This document shows, piece after piece, positions 10,601-31,301 of a DNA stretch of 64,000 nucleotides. The notes beneath the pieces were generated by a model, which saw only the letters and a list, made by a program, of their open reading frames with translations, was not told where the DNA came from and did no database searches. The stretch is from the NCBI GenBank assembly GCA_009746045.1, contig RPFO01000497.1, positions 459,001 through 523,000 of the forward strand. Direction: 5' to 3'. The first letter of the stretch is position 1. Every line of letters starts with the position of its first letter. A program made the translations under genes and the position numbers. Origin of the DNA: Mesostigma viride. Its lineage: Eukaryota; Streptophyta; Mesostigmatophyceae; Mesostigmatales; Mesostigmataceae.

Positions 10601-11964
10601 GTCCCACCGGCCTGAGGCATTCGGCCACCACCTCGCAGGCATCTTCTGACGTGGCCTTCCTCGACATGGCCCGACCCACAACCCCAAACCATCTTACTGC
10701 CTTGTCCATCGTCCACTCGTCTCGCCCACTTGTCGCGGCCCTGCGCAGACCATGCGTAGCAAGCACCCGGTGCATGCCCGCTTGTCAAGGCATTTGTGCC
10801 ACCTGGCACAGACCCCGCAGCAGTGACAGACATCCAAGCCACCAGGTCCGGATCGCTGGATTTGTCGGCAGAACCGCCATCAATAGGGACCGTGGATTGA
10901 TGCAGCGACCTTCTGCCCGCTGGCGGCAAAAGAGTGACGGCAGCAAATCCCTTCTTTCAGTGCTGCATAGGAGACCACCGCTGCGAGTGTCCAACGAGCT
11001 CACCCCCCCAACCCCAGCGCCGCCACAGCCTCTTGCTAGGCCAAAGCTTTCATGCGCTAGCAACCCACTTTGCACCGCGCTTGTGCTAATGCTGCCGATG
11101 CGTCCCAGAGGTTCCCAAGGTTCCCGTGGCCATCGCAAGCAGTGGCCATCACACCCGCTGCAACCCGGATCTCTGGGTGTCCTGGACCCTGGATGATGGC
11201 GGGTCGCTTCTGCATTTGCCCCCCCCAAAGTGTGCGCCCTTGACGGAACAAGTTTGAGGATAACAACGTGTCCACTGAAAGTAGCCATGGCTGGTTTGGT
11301 GTAAACCCGTACCTGGGGGCCCAATGCCGCGCAAGCTGGTTCCATGCCATCTCCATTTAGGGCACCGGAAGCTAGAATCTGAACCCTTGAGGTGAGAGAT
11401 CACAGTCATGAAGCCTAGCAGCTCCTCCCATGGCTGCCAAAGGGCTTGGCGTTCATACCATCAAAACATCCGCGGTCGCTAGGAATCCGCAATCGCAGGG
11501 CATCCGTCGTACCCAGGCCAAACCACGCTTGTCGGCCTGCAATCTGCCACGCATCCACCTTGCATTCCGCCAATCATCCAGAATGAACAAAGGCGATTGT
11601 GTAGGAGGCGGCCGTGACTTAACAAAAAAAAAAATGGAAGCCAACTGAGCCAATCACGCTATGGGAAGTTGTTGTTTTTGGAAGAAGTTGCCTTGCGAAG
11701 CGCTGGCAGACCGTTTCCGTGCCAGCACACCACAACGTGTGGTGTTGCCTCGCCGCCACCTCCAAGACCTATGATCATGTCGATGAGACGACGGCGATGC
11801 GTATTGGAAAACAGGAATCACACCGCAGCGGCTGCGCCAATCATAACGGCGCTGACCGAAACGACACCAACAGGAACCCTCTGTCCCTGATGGCTCATCC
11901 TGCATGCTGCGCCAACAGTCCACCAGTCTCGTGTCACCCACAACAACAACAGGATCATGCCGTA
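7601..11964. other. Long stretch without a supportable gene
   Basis: Minus-strand frames of 100-190 codons exist here (for example 9968-9534, 9370-9059, 8525-8019). They lack recognisable motifs, convincing splice sites and the periodic composition of the neighbouring exons. Some may be remnants of an old transposon. An A-run lies at 11623-11634. The right edge abuts the stop codon of gene B, so its 3'UTR and polyadenylation site should lie just below 11965. Confidence 0.6.
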
Positions 11965-21256
<9,292 letters not shown>

Positions 21257-24081
21257 GGCTAGCCGCTTTCACTTCATGCCATACAAGGGAACGACGCGCA
21301 GGTGGATGGACGAAAAGTGTAACTATATTATCATCTTTTCAACACTAGGCATAAGTTTGTGCAGTTCCGCGAAGTCATGACGTAGAAGCTTCGAGTTGTG
21401 AACCAACATCCATCCTACGTGCACAGGGCAGAACCGCCCAGCAATGGCAAGGCTCGAGTGTCGTATGGGAGGATACTGCCTGTATCAGGCCTCTTTTAGT
21501 CGAGTGAAGATGGGCGACGGGTGTGTCCAGCCTGCTGGCGAGACAACCGCCTGGCAATAATTGCGCTGGCACAACTCTCCCAATCGTAGGGGCAAGGGCA
21601 CGGCGCGGGGGACTCGCGAGTGTCACATCAGTCGTTTCATTTTCTAGCCAGGGTTCCTCCTGAAACTGATCACTTGTACCAAATAGCGAGCTAGGGTTCG
21701 CGTGGGTCACGTGGCCTGGGCGACGCGGGAAAACTTAGTTCACAAGGCTGGGCGCGCGGCGGCGAGATTTTCGCGCCAACCTCGCGCTGAGATGGAAAAC
21801 CATGGTTTCCTCAGCTCTACTGTAGCTGACTGCACTGGGCAAAAATCAGTTGCGAGCTGCTGTGATTTTCAACTGGTCGCCCAGGGCCTACAAAACTTGT
21901 ATCAAGATGTCAAGACGAGGTCCAATGTAAATACCCCATGTGCAGTGTGCAGTGTGCAGCCTTTGGTGGCAATAATCACTTCCTCTGCTGCAATTTTTGA
22001 CCCACGACAATGCAACTCGTGCAAGAAGGCCCAAGGCTTGCAAGGGGTTGAGACTTGCGGTTCGAGGCTGCGAGTGCAGCACAAGACCTGACTTAAGTTA
22101 AGCGTGGCGAGTGGGCAATCAATATTCAAGCTCCGATGGACGGCTTCACGTTATGGTTCCTTATCCTGCATCACATACACCAGAGCTGACAGATTGTTGG
22201 GTTCGATTGCGTTTGCCGGTTGAATCGCAACTGGCATGTGGTTTCCCGTCCGGTGTTTTCAGCTGATATGGTCATGAGGAGCCTTACACGTCGGGATACT
22301 CGGCCGTGATCGCGGACCAACTTCAACGTTTTGTTCAACGACGATGTGCCGGTTCCTTTCAACGGTGTGCCGACTTGGTACCATGCTGTACTTCTATACT
22401 TCGTGAGATTCGAGACTGAATCATGCACTTCTGTTACAATCTGCCCCAGGCGCCGACACGCTGGTACTTGCAAACGGTGGACCGGCGTCAATCTGGTATG
22501 CCGGTGTTTTCTCGAGACATGTGGCTGTTGACACGTGCCCAATGTCGTTTGCAAGCATACGTATATTTACTGTCTGTTTTCTCTTTTTTCTCTTCTCTGT
22601 CATTTCTTCCCCTAAGCAACGCCTCTAGCTGGGAAGCGAATCCGTTGTGTGTATACGTGCGAAACTGCAAGTGTGTGTCTAGCTGTTCTACAAAAGTATT
22701 TGCTGTTCTACAGAAATATTTGCCCACACCTTGGTGAGTCTTATTAGGTGGATGCCACAAGAGTGACCATTATGTGAGCACTTGGCCTCGCGTCTGATAT
22801 TTCAATGTGGATCAAGGAATCCTTTTCTCTCATGTTGTTGCAGTGGGTTTGTTTCTGCCGTCCCTTAGAACTGGCGAGGATTGGAAACGTGTAGCAAAAA
22901 TGACTGTGAAGGAACTCTCGTGACAGCATAAAGCCGCATTTTGATATGTGGTGCTGCGATTTCCGGACCCCAATTTTGCCAGTCATTTTTACCATGCAAC
23001 ATCAGATGTTCATCACGGGATGCTCCAAAAACATGCTTCATGCTTTGGGGGGTCTTTTATGTGTTGGATTTCATGTCGCTTTCTGCAGTCATTGTTTCCT
23101 GGCATGTCATGGGCCCTATGCATTTGCATTACAAGTGAATACCTTAACTGTAGCTACGTGTGCACACTTGAACACTCTGCCATCTAGTGACTGCCACTTG
23201 CCATGCAAACAGCACATATCCACCGTCATCATGCATGACACGCCACCAATTGTTATGGACATATCGCCCCTGCACTCAGCACTGCCTGTGCTGATGCGGT
23301 ACGCACGGACCAGCCCCTCGAGGGAACACAAGCAGCGGAGACACTGGCAGTCATGCTTGTAGCCTGTTTCACTTGCTTGTTTAATGAAATCCCTGGTTAC
23401 TGAACCTTGAAGTACCAAATGGAGCGCATAATAATGTGTGTGCCATGCCAGGAATCCGTATAAGTTATGAATGAATAATTGGCTATGGGTTGTCGGCCCG
23501 CCCGATGGATACATCCGTTTTCATCCATGTGTCACCCACCCACTTGTGGATGCATGACGTCCATTTGTTTGTGCGCCCTAATAACCCTTTGGTTCGATCC
23601 CTTTGTCTCGATTCCCCCCACCCGTCCCCTTTCGAGCATCCTCCTTTTCAGGCGTGAAACCACAAGTGCCAGTAAGACTTGATCCCAGGCCCCTCCCTCC
23701 CACCTGATGGGCTCGTTCACACTCATGTGGCTGGAAGTGCACCGGCCGTCCCTAAACCTTATGATTCTGCCATGCATATGCTGTCTGTCCCCTTACAGCT
23801 TTTCTCCCGCGCAATAAAAAATCCTGTCAAAAAATGTAAAAAGGCACACCGTCACGCGTGTACTAGCAAGTAGCTATGCACCGGCTCGCTGCAATTTCAG
23901 CAATTTCAGTACCACTGACAGGTCTGGGCCTCTCCCCACCGCGTGACACGTCCGCGACCTCCAAAATCGGCTAAGTCCAAAGTGAAAAACAGTGAAAATC
24001 GTACGGCGTACGCGGTCGAAAGCGTCAGTACCGTGGAATACGGCGTATTTTCATACCCGAGGTGCTGTACGAACCAACACG
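21257..24081. other. Intergenic stretch upstream of gene B
   Basis: Apart from the E2F-type sites, nothing recognisable. Plus-strand frames at 21792-22091 and 22331-22531 are short and have no motif or supporting splice structure. Confidence 0.55.
21725..21777. promoter_or_regulatory. Two E2F-type sites upstream of gene B
   Basis: GCGGGAAAA (21725-21733) and TTTTCGCGCC (21768-21777) match the E2F/DP consensus on either strand and lie about 40 bp apart, some 500 bp upstream of the gene B start. Could mark S-phase expression of gene B or of an unseen plus-strand gene. Confidence 0.35.
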
Positions 24082-24150
24082 GTGAACATTAGCGGTGCAC
24101 GTGACTGGGTATGGTGGCACAGCTACGCAAACATTCTAGGCATGGCTGCC
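24082..24150 (-). repeat. Arm of a distant inverted repeat (partner 26035-26103)
   Basis: 24082-24124 is the exact reverse complement of 26061-26103 (43 bp), and similarity continues with a few changes to about 70 bp. The arms bracket the chimeric half-LINE copy at 24203-26034. Confidence 0.9.
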
Positions 24151-24202
24151 ATGGCGGCAGTGACGACCAATGGATACACGCTAGAGCTGTTCAAGCTATT
24201 CT

Positions 24203-24485
24203 AGCCCGCAGGGCCGGGCGTCCACATCTTGCACATGGTTAATCATCAGGTCCCCACCCCTCCAGTACGGCTTGGGCTTCTGGGGGTCCTGCTTGTGGCG
24301 GAGGTATTCCGGCCACAGGTCGCGTCGTTGCTGCTGCTGAGCGGGGGTCAGGTCGTCGTCCAGCGTCCGTGCATGGCCATGCAGGTGAGGTCGTGCAACC
24401 TCTTGCGACGAGAAAGGAACCGCCGCTTGTCCTCAGGGGAGGGGAAGGTGAGCAGGACTGGTGGGGGAGCCGCCTTGTCCCGTGA
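24203..24485 (-). pseudogene. ORF1 C-terminal fragment of a half-LINE
   Basis: Reads (with frame changes) VLLTFPSPEDKRRFLSRRKR, then a DDLTPAQQQQRR equivalent and YWRGGDL, ending at a TAG at 24203. This is the end of an L1-type ORF1 protein, after the RRM-like domain. It directly follows a second copy of the same region at 24490-24800, so the C-terminus is duplicated. Confidence 0.6.
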
Positions 24486-24489
24486 GTCA

Positions 24490-25868
24490 CGCTGACGTAG
24501 ATGGCCGCCCCCTTGCAGTACTGTACCGGCTTCCCCGCCGCGGTCTGCCGGAGCTGGAGGTAGGTCCGCCATAGCTCCCGTCGCCGTTGTTGCTGCGCCA
24601 GGGTACGTCAAGTCATCGTCCAGGGTGAAGGGAGTCTTCTCGCCGCTTGCGGCATCTGAGAAAAGAAATCTTGTCCGCCAGGTTCTTATTAAAGGTGAGA
24701 AGGAGCGGGGGCGCCCCTGCCTTACTAACCCCGCGCTCGGGGAAGACGGTGGGCGACCAGCTCAATCTAGCTCACCAGTAAGGCCCATGCGACCAAGGAT
24801 TTCTCTCAGTCAAACGCACGTGCACCTTGGTTCTCGGAATTCTCACCTTCCACCAGGTCCGAGTTCTTGACGATGACGTTGAGGCTAGCTGCGCTTGGCG
24901 AGCTCGGCGTCCTGGCGGAGGTCGAGCGTCTGCTGCTGGAGCTGTGCTGCGACGGCGGAGGTGGTGGAGGTGGTGTGCTGCAAGTCCGCCCAGGTCTGGG
25001 TGGAAGGAGCAGCGCCAGCCGGGCCAGCAGGGGCTAGCTGGCTTGGCGGCAATGTCCTTCACCCCCTGGGCGGTGAGGTCTGGGGTGTTTTGCAGGACCT
25101 CGATGGCGATGGCGTTGTCCTTGAGGCGCTGGTCGATGTCGCGGAGCTGGGCGGTGATGGCGTCGGAGGTGGGGGTGGTGGCGGTGGAGGCGGCGAGGAG
25201 GGTGGCAGTGGCGGTGGAGATGGTGGAGAGGAGGGGGCCAGAGCTCGGCAGTCAGCGTGCTGCCCATGGCCGCCACATCTGCAGCGATGGGGGCCACGTG
25301 CTGGGCGAGGGCCTCCTCAAGGAGGGAGTGGATGGAGGATATTTCGGTCAACGTGGTGGTGAGGGGCTGGGGGGGCCAGAGCTCCGCGATGGAGGGGCCG
25401 GCAAAGGAGGGAGAAGAGGGCGCGTTGCTGCATGAAGGTGGGGGCAGCGGAGGGGGAGGATGGGGTCGAAGTTGTAGGTGTGCCTCTGGAAAGCATCGAC
25501 GAGGCGACCCTGGTGGAAGAGCTACTTGCACAGTTCAAGAAGCGAGGCGTGCGATCCCCAGAACACGCAGCTCAGGATCTTGTCGTGATTGAGCTTGTCA
25601 AAAAAGCCGGGCTGGCTGGCGTCAAAGTCGAACTCTTCCCAGCTCGGCTTGGCAGGGCGACTGCGCTTGGGTTCAGGCGACGCTGTGCAAGCAAGGCGAG
25701 CCCGGGAGGGGGCTGGGCGACCAATAATAGGGCTTGGCTAGTGGCGCCACTGCCTTCTGGGCCGGATCGAGGGCAAAGCTGCATGCAGCCGAGGCTGCAG
25801 ACGTATTTTCAGGGCTGAGAGCAGCGCCGCCAGGCTGCGTTGCGCGGAGGAGCGTTTGCTCGCCATAT
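24490..25868 (-). pseudogene. ORF1 of half-LINE copy A, frameshifted
   Basis: ATG at 25868 (MASKRSSAQRS) corresponds to MTSKHPLTQRS and MTSKRPLTQRS in copies B and C. Further in: KRSRPAKPSWEEFDF, then ASLLELCKQLFHQGRLVDAF, then a helical stretch (QLRDIDQRLKDNAIAIEVLQ) and an RRM-like remnant. Coiled coil plus RRM plus a basic C-terminus is the ORF1p plan of L1-type LINEs, an RNA-binding chaperone. Several frameshifts are present. The end runs into the duplicated C-terminal block. Upstream (25869-26250) is the 5'UTR shared with copies B and C. Confidence 0.65.
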
Positions 25869-26250
25869 ATTGCGTAATAGCTTCAGAAAATTATATTAGC
25901 GTGTGCGTCTTAGAAAGACGAAGCGATTGTGGTATATCCACAGCCGAAATTGGTGCCCAAACGTGAAAGTTATGAGCTCCGCCGTCAGCCATGGCTACCT
26001 CGTGCATGGCTCTTGGCTCCGACGTGGCTCGTGTCTGCTGCATGCCATGCATGTTTGCCTAGCTGTGCCACCATACCCAGTCACGTGCACCGCTAATGTT
26101 CACACGGTACGCAGTTCCAGCCATAGCCTCAGCTTAGCCCTTGTACAGCCATGCTGCGTCCTGGCTATGATCAGTTTACTTGCCCACGCTATACTTGTTG
26201 TTGATGATATGCTCACATGGGTCTTATTGCACCCACAGCACTTGCCGGAT
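25869..26250 (-). mobile_element. 5'UTR of half-LINE copy A
   Basis: Contains the block GAAAGACGAAGCGAT (rev. compl. reading differs) and GTGAAAGTTATGAGCTCCGC, found also at 28912-29050 and 30947-31090. Its outer end, AGACGATCC on the minus strand at about 26250, touches the (TTAA)n tail of the next element. Confidence 0.65.
26035..26103 (+). repeat. Partner arm of the inverted repeat at 24082-24150
   Basis: AGCTGTGCCACCATACCCAG and onward at 26061 is exactly complementary to the arm ending at 24124. It falls inside the 5'UTR of half-LINE copy A. Confidence 0.9.
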
Positions 26251-26254
26251 CGTC

Positions 26255-27098
26255 TATTAATTAATTAATTAATTAGGAACATAACTCCGTTGGGAGTATC
26301 TGTAGCACATAGCCCAGAGAAGGGGCATAATATGGCCTATAGTACATTCTAAGCTACTTCCTACAAGGGTGGGAATGTAAACAACACTTGCTCTAGGTGC
26401 CCTAGGGCACCTGCACCACCCAGAGTCTCGGGCAACTCCCAGCTAACGGGAGCCCGTCATAGGTGGGGAAGATCATCATAGCTATACAAAAGCTATAATA
26501 TCAGAATAGCTATAAAATCAGAATAGCTATATACAAAAGCTAGAGCGTGGCCTCTCAGCAGAGAGCAGCTCTCTGCATGGGCACAGCTTAACTACATAAA
26601 GCTAGGCATCATCTGGAGTATGGCACATCATAGCCACGCATGTACATTGTTAAATAATGCGCGTGGCTTAGCTGGTATAGTGCCTGTAGGAGGCGTACAT
26701 ATGTACATGGCCACGGTCTATCTATTCTACACTATACTACTGCTGTATTCCCCTAAGCTGGGGCGTCTGGAGTCGCTGGGGCCGCGGGGGTCGCCTGCCA
26801 GGGCTTGTGGCCGACGTAGATGGCTGCCCCCTTCCAGTACACCGGCTGCCCCGCCCAGTTGGTCTGCCGGAGCTGGAGGTAGGTCCGCCATAGCTCCCGT
26901 CGCCGTTGTTGCTGCGTCAGGGTCAAGTCGTTGTCAAGGGTGAAGAGAGTCTTCTCGAGCCGCTTGCGGCGTCATGGCAGACTGAGAAAAGAAATCTTGT
27001 CCGCCGGGTTCTTAAAGATGAGAAGGAGCGGGGGCGCCCCTGCCTTACCCCGCGCGTGGGGAAGGCGGTGGGCGACCAGCTCGATCTCACCAGCCGGT
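26255..27098 (-). mobile_element. 5'-truncated half-LINE copy D
   Basis: Minus strand: ORF1 C-terminus (27098-26763, with HKPWQATPAAPATP near its end), 3'UTR (about 500 bp) with no ORF2, then a hairpin at 26305-26275 (ACTCCC/GGAGT) and a (TTAA)n tail at 26273-26256. The truncated end abuts the tail of copy B at 27099-27117. A clean instance of ORF1 followed directly by a 3' end. Confidence 0.7.
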
Positions 27099-29083
27099 AA
27101 TTAATTAATTAATTAATAAGCACGTGACTGCGTCACGTGGGTGCCAATACAGAGTAAAGGAACCTTCAACCCTATATACACAGTGAGAAGGAGGGAGGGC
27201 GCCCTAGCTTCTCTCACTGCCGCAGGTGGGCAGGCCACAGAGCGCTCTCTCCACGGCATGGTGCCGGGGCGCAACACTGTGGGTGCAATACAACCAGTGC
27301 AATACCATAGGTAGGCTGACGCATAGCTTATGCTACAAATGTGAGGTGGGCTCAAGACGTCGGCTAATTAAGGCGCAAGCTGATGGCCACAAGGTGCCAG
27401 AGCTAATTGAAGGTACTATAACGCTGTGCGCTAATATCGTTTCAAGTGCTGTAATGCCTAAGCTATCCCATCATCGATTGCCCCCATCTAGACAACTAGC
27501 TGGAGTGCTCTATCCCGGGGAAGCCCGGGGGGGCTTCCACAGTTTCTTGTTGACGTAGAGGTCCCCGCCCCGCCAGTACACTTGGGGCTTCTCGGGGTTG
27601 GTCTTGTGGCGGATGTAGTCGGGCCACTGATCGCGGCGTTGCTGCTGCTGGGCTGGCGTCAGGTCGTCGTCAAGCGACCAGGAGGTGTCCACCAGCTTCT
27701 TGCGGCGAGAGAGGAACCGAACTCGGGCTGTGATGTCGCTGAAGGTGAGGACCACTGGAGGGGGCCCAGCCTTGGCCCGTGGATGGGGCAGGCGGTAGGC
27801 GCCCTGCAGTATCGCACCTGGCAGCCGGTAAGGCCCATGCGACCCAGGATTTCTCTCTCAAACGCACGCGCAAGCTTCTCGGAATTCTCACCTTCCTCCA
27901 TATGTCGAAGTTCTTGAAAATGACGTTAAGGCTGCGCTTGGCGAGCTCGGCCTCCTCGCGGAGGTCAAGCGTCTGCCGCTGGCCGGAGCTGTGCTGCGAC
28001 GGTGGAGGTGGTGGAGGTGGTGTGCTGCTTAAGCATGTCCGCCCAGGTCGTGATGGGAGGAGCATCGCCGGCCAGGCCAGCAGGGGCTGGCTTGGCGGCA
28101 ATGTCCTTCACCGCCTGGGCAGTGAGGCCTGCGGTGTTCTGCAGGACCTCGATATAGCGATAGCATTGTCCTTAAGACGCTGGTCGATGTCGCGGAGCTG
28201 GGCGGTGATCCGGCGTCGGAGGTGGGGGTGGTGCATGGCGGTGGAGGAGGCGAGGAGGGTGGAGGTGGCGGTGGAGATGGTGGAGAGGAGGGGAAGCTCG
28301 GCAGCCAGCATGCTGCCCATGCAGCCGCCACATCCGCAGCGATGGGGGCGCCACGTGCTGCTCGAGGGCCTCCTTGAGGAGCATGAGCGGATGGAGGATT
28401 CGGTGGTGAGGGGCTTGGGGGGCCAAAGCTCCTCGATGGAGCGTCCAAGGAGGGAAAAGAGAGCGAATTGCTGGAGGTGGGGGCGGCGGACGGGCTGGGG
28501 AAGGGGTCGAAAGTGGAGGCGCGCCTCTGGTAAGGATCAAAAAGGCGACCTTGGATGAAGAGCTGCTTGCACATGCAGTTCAAGAAGCAAGGCCGGTGCG
28601 ATCCAAAAAACACGCAGGCCAGGATGCTTTCCTCGGTAAACTTGTCAAAGAAGTCGGGCTGGCGGGCTTCGGCTACAAATTCGAGCTCGACCCAGCTCGG
28701 CTCGGCAGGGCGACTGCGCTTGGGTTCAGGCGACGCTGCTGCATGGCGAGGCGGGCTCGGGGGGCTGGGCGACCACTAGAGCTTGGCTAGTGGCGCCGCT
28801 GCCTTCTGGGCCGGTTGGCGAACTTTTAGCTGCAGCCTGAGCTGCAGACGTATTTTCATTGCCGAGCGCAGCCGCTTTACTGCGTTGCGTCAAGGGGTGT
28901 TTGCTCGTCATATATTGCGTAATAGATTCGGAAAATTATAACAGCATGTGCGTCTTAGAAAGACGAAGCGATAGTGATATTCACAGCTGAATTCGGTGCT
29001 CAAACGTGAAAGTTATGAGCTCCGCCGTCAGCCATGGCTATCTCGTGGCTCGTGGCTCGTGCGCTCGTGGCTCGTTCGCGGAT
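27099..29083 (-). mobile_element. Half-LINE copy B, near full length
   Basis: About 1.98 kb on the minus strand: 5' end AGACGATCC (29083), 5'UTR, ORF1 (28911-27510), 3'UTR of about 370 bp, hairpin at 27140-27120 (CACGTGAC-gca-GTCACGTG) and (TTAA)n tail at 27117-27099. No endonuclease or RT coding sequence fits between ORF1 and the tail. Confidence 0.7.
27510..28911 (-). pseudogene. ORF1 of half-LINE copy B
   Basis: Begins MTSKHPLTQRSKAAALGNEN. A middle part carries CKQLFIQGRLFDPYQRRAST and a Pro-rich linker; a helical stretch (IAADVAAAWAACWL, QTLDLREEAELAKRSLNVIF) leads into the RRM-like domain (NVIFKNFD, LARAFEREILGRMGLTG). The C-terminal frame 27755-27510 is intact: VRFLSRRKKLVDTSWSLDDD, LTPAQQQQRRDQWPDY and QVYWRGGDLYVN. 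The order matches L1-type ORF1p, a trimeric nucleic-acid chaperone. At least three frame changes interrupt it, so it is a pseudogene unless the breaks are assembly indels in GC-rich runs. No zinc knuckle seen. Confidence 0.65.
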
Positions 29084-29084
29084 C

Positions 29085-31130
29085 GTCTATTAATTAATTC
29101 ATTATAGGAACATAACTCCGTTGGGAGTACATACATGTAGCACATATCCCTTAGAAGGGGCATATGGCTTTTAATAATACATTCTAGGCTACTTCCTGCA
29201 AGGGTGGGAATGTAAGCTACCCAAGTGCTCTAGGTGCACCAGGGCACCTGCACCCTCATGACGCTATGCCCAGCTAAGGGTGAGCATGTCATGTGGGGGA
29301 AGATCATCATGGCTATACAAGAGCTAAGGCATGGCTTCTCAACAGAGAGCATCTCTCTGCATAGGCATAGCATGGCTAAATTCTTAATGCAAAATCCATG
29401 GGGGTCCCATTATATAGGCATGGCTTGGCTAAATTCTGAAGGCATCAGCCACGGGGGCCATTATTATGGGCGCACATGCGCTGGGGCCGCGTGGTAGGCT
29501 AAGCCTTACTAATCTACACTACTGCTATATTTCCTAGACTGGGTTTGCTGGGGTGGCAGGGGGTGCCTGCCAGGGCTTGTGGTCGACGTGGATGACGTCC
29601 CCCCTCCAGTATACCGGTTTCCCCCCTGCACTTTGCCGTATCTGGAGGTAGGTCGGCCATATAGCTCGCGTCGCCGTTGTTGCTCAGTGGGCCAGGGTCA
29701 GGTCGTCGTCCAGCGTGAAGTGAGTCCCCGAGAGCTTCTTGCGGTTTTTAAGAAACAACAGCTTGTCCCCCATGTACTTACAGGTGAGGAGCACGGGTGC
29801 CGGGCCAGCCTTACCCCGCGCACGGCCGGGGAGGCGGACAGCCGACATGTCAGTGCAGCTCACCAGTAATGTGCATGGGGGCAAAAATGTCGCGCTTAAA
29901 TGCCGTAAGAAGAGTTGTCGAGTCCTCACCTGCCGGCTGGTCGAAATTCTTGACTATGACGTTGTGGCTGCGCTGGGTGCGGTCGGCCTCCTCGCGGAGG
30001 TCGAGGGCTTGTTGCTTAATCTGTGCCGCGATGGTCCACGGCCGTTGGAGGTGGTGGAGGTGGCGTGTGCGTGCTTGAGCAGGTCCGCCCAGGTCTGGGT
30101 GGGAGGGGCGTCGCCGCTTGGGCCAGCAGAAGCCGGCTGGGCAGCGATATCCTTCACCGACTGGGCGGTGATGCCGGCGGTGTTCTGCAGGCATTCGATT
30201 GCGATGGCGGTGTTCTGGAGACGCTGGTCGATGGCGAGGAGCTGGGTTTGATGTCGGCGGTGGAGCTAGGTGGAGGTGGCAGTGGAGGTGGACGCGAGGA
30301 GGGTGGAGGTGGAGGTGACGGTGGTGGAAATGTGAGGGAGCTCAGCAGCCAGCGTGCCGCCCATTGCCGCCACATCTGCGGCAAGGGGGGTCACGTGCTG
30401 CTGAAAGGCTTCCGTGAGGATGGAGCGGTATGTGGCTGCGGAGATGGTGGGGGCCCAGATCTCGCCGTCAGACTTCGTCAGCAGGGAACAAAGATGCATG
30501 TACGTGCTGAAGCTCGGGCCGGGGCTACATGCCCGTCAGCAGCAGTTCGCGGCTCTGTTTAAAATCAGTGCCGTCAAATTCCAGGTGGCGGATGCTGTGA
30601 AGGTGGAGGCACAGCTCAAGAAGCGAGGCGTAGTCCCCGTAGAAAATGCAATGCAGAGCAGTTACCGGGGAGATGTTGTAGTACCAGTCGTGATCGTCGG
30701 CATGGAAGGAGTGGAGCTTGAAACGCGGTTCGCGTGGAAAGGATGAGCGGCTGCGTTTAGGGTCTGGCGATGCCGATGGCGAGGCTTTGAGCCCGGGAGG
30801 TTGCTGGGCGACCACCAGTGCACGACTAGTGTCACCGCTGCCTGCCGGACCTCGGAGGGCGAAGCTGCAGCCTGAGCTGCAGACGTATTTTCATGGCCGA
30901 GCGCATCCGCTAAACTGCGTTGCGTCAAGGGGCGTTTGCTCGTCATATATTGCGTAATAGATTCGGAAAATTATAACAGCATGTGCGTCTTAGAAAGACG
31001 AAGCGATAGTGATATTCACAGCTGAATTTGGGGCTCAAACGTGAAAGTTATGAGCTCCGCCGTCAGCCATGGCTACCTCGTGGCTTGTGGCTCGTGGCTA
31101 ACCTGGGATGGCAAAAAAATGGCTAAAAAG
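29085..31130 (-). mobile_element. Half-LINE copy C, near full length
   Basis: Same plan as copy B: 5' end at 31130 (AGACGATCC), 5'UTR, ORF1 (30946-29534), 3'UTR of about 400 bp, hairpin at 29128-29098 (ACTCCC/GGAGT) and a short TTAA-type tail at 29095-29085. The tail is joined directly to the 5' end of copy B at 29083. Confidence 0.7.
29534..30946 (-). pseudogene. ORF1 of half-LINE copy C
   Basis: Starts MTSKRPLTQRSLADALGHEN. Then FKLHSFHADDHDWYYNIS and ASLLELCLHLHSIRHLEFDG, a region shared in outline with copies A and B. The RRM-like part is clear: IKQQALDLREEADRTQRSHN then VIVKNFDQPAGEDSTTLLTA and FKRDIFAPMHITGE. The C-terminus reads KLSGTHFTLDDDLTLAH, an in-frame TGA, then KPVYWRGDVIHVDHKPWQAP and the final stop at 29534. 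Decayed by frameshifts and one stop. Confidence 0.65.
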
Positions 31131-31196
31131 GATCGTCTATGGCGTGTGCGATTGCCGCTGTGGCATGCCTCTGGCATCAGTGAAGGAGAAAGGGGT

Positions 31197-31301
31197 TCTC
31201 TGCCCTTTCTTCCTGTTGTGCACATGCAGGGATTAAAAGCACTTCGGTGCTCCGTGACTCCCCAACGGGAGCACGAGTTTAATCAATTAATTAATTAATT
31301 A
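31197..31301 (+). mobile_element. LINE 3' end in plus orientation: hairpin and TTAA tail
   Basis: Hairpin at 31254-31274 (GTGACTCCC-caac-GGGAGCAC) followed by (AATT)n at 31281-31301. Same 3' end as at 6383-6403 but on the opposite strand. It abuts an ORF1 C-terminal fragment beginning at 31302. Confidence 0.65.

Noticed and set aside
22331-22531. Plus-strand frame of 66 codons
   Set aside because: Short, no motif, no supporting splice signals.
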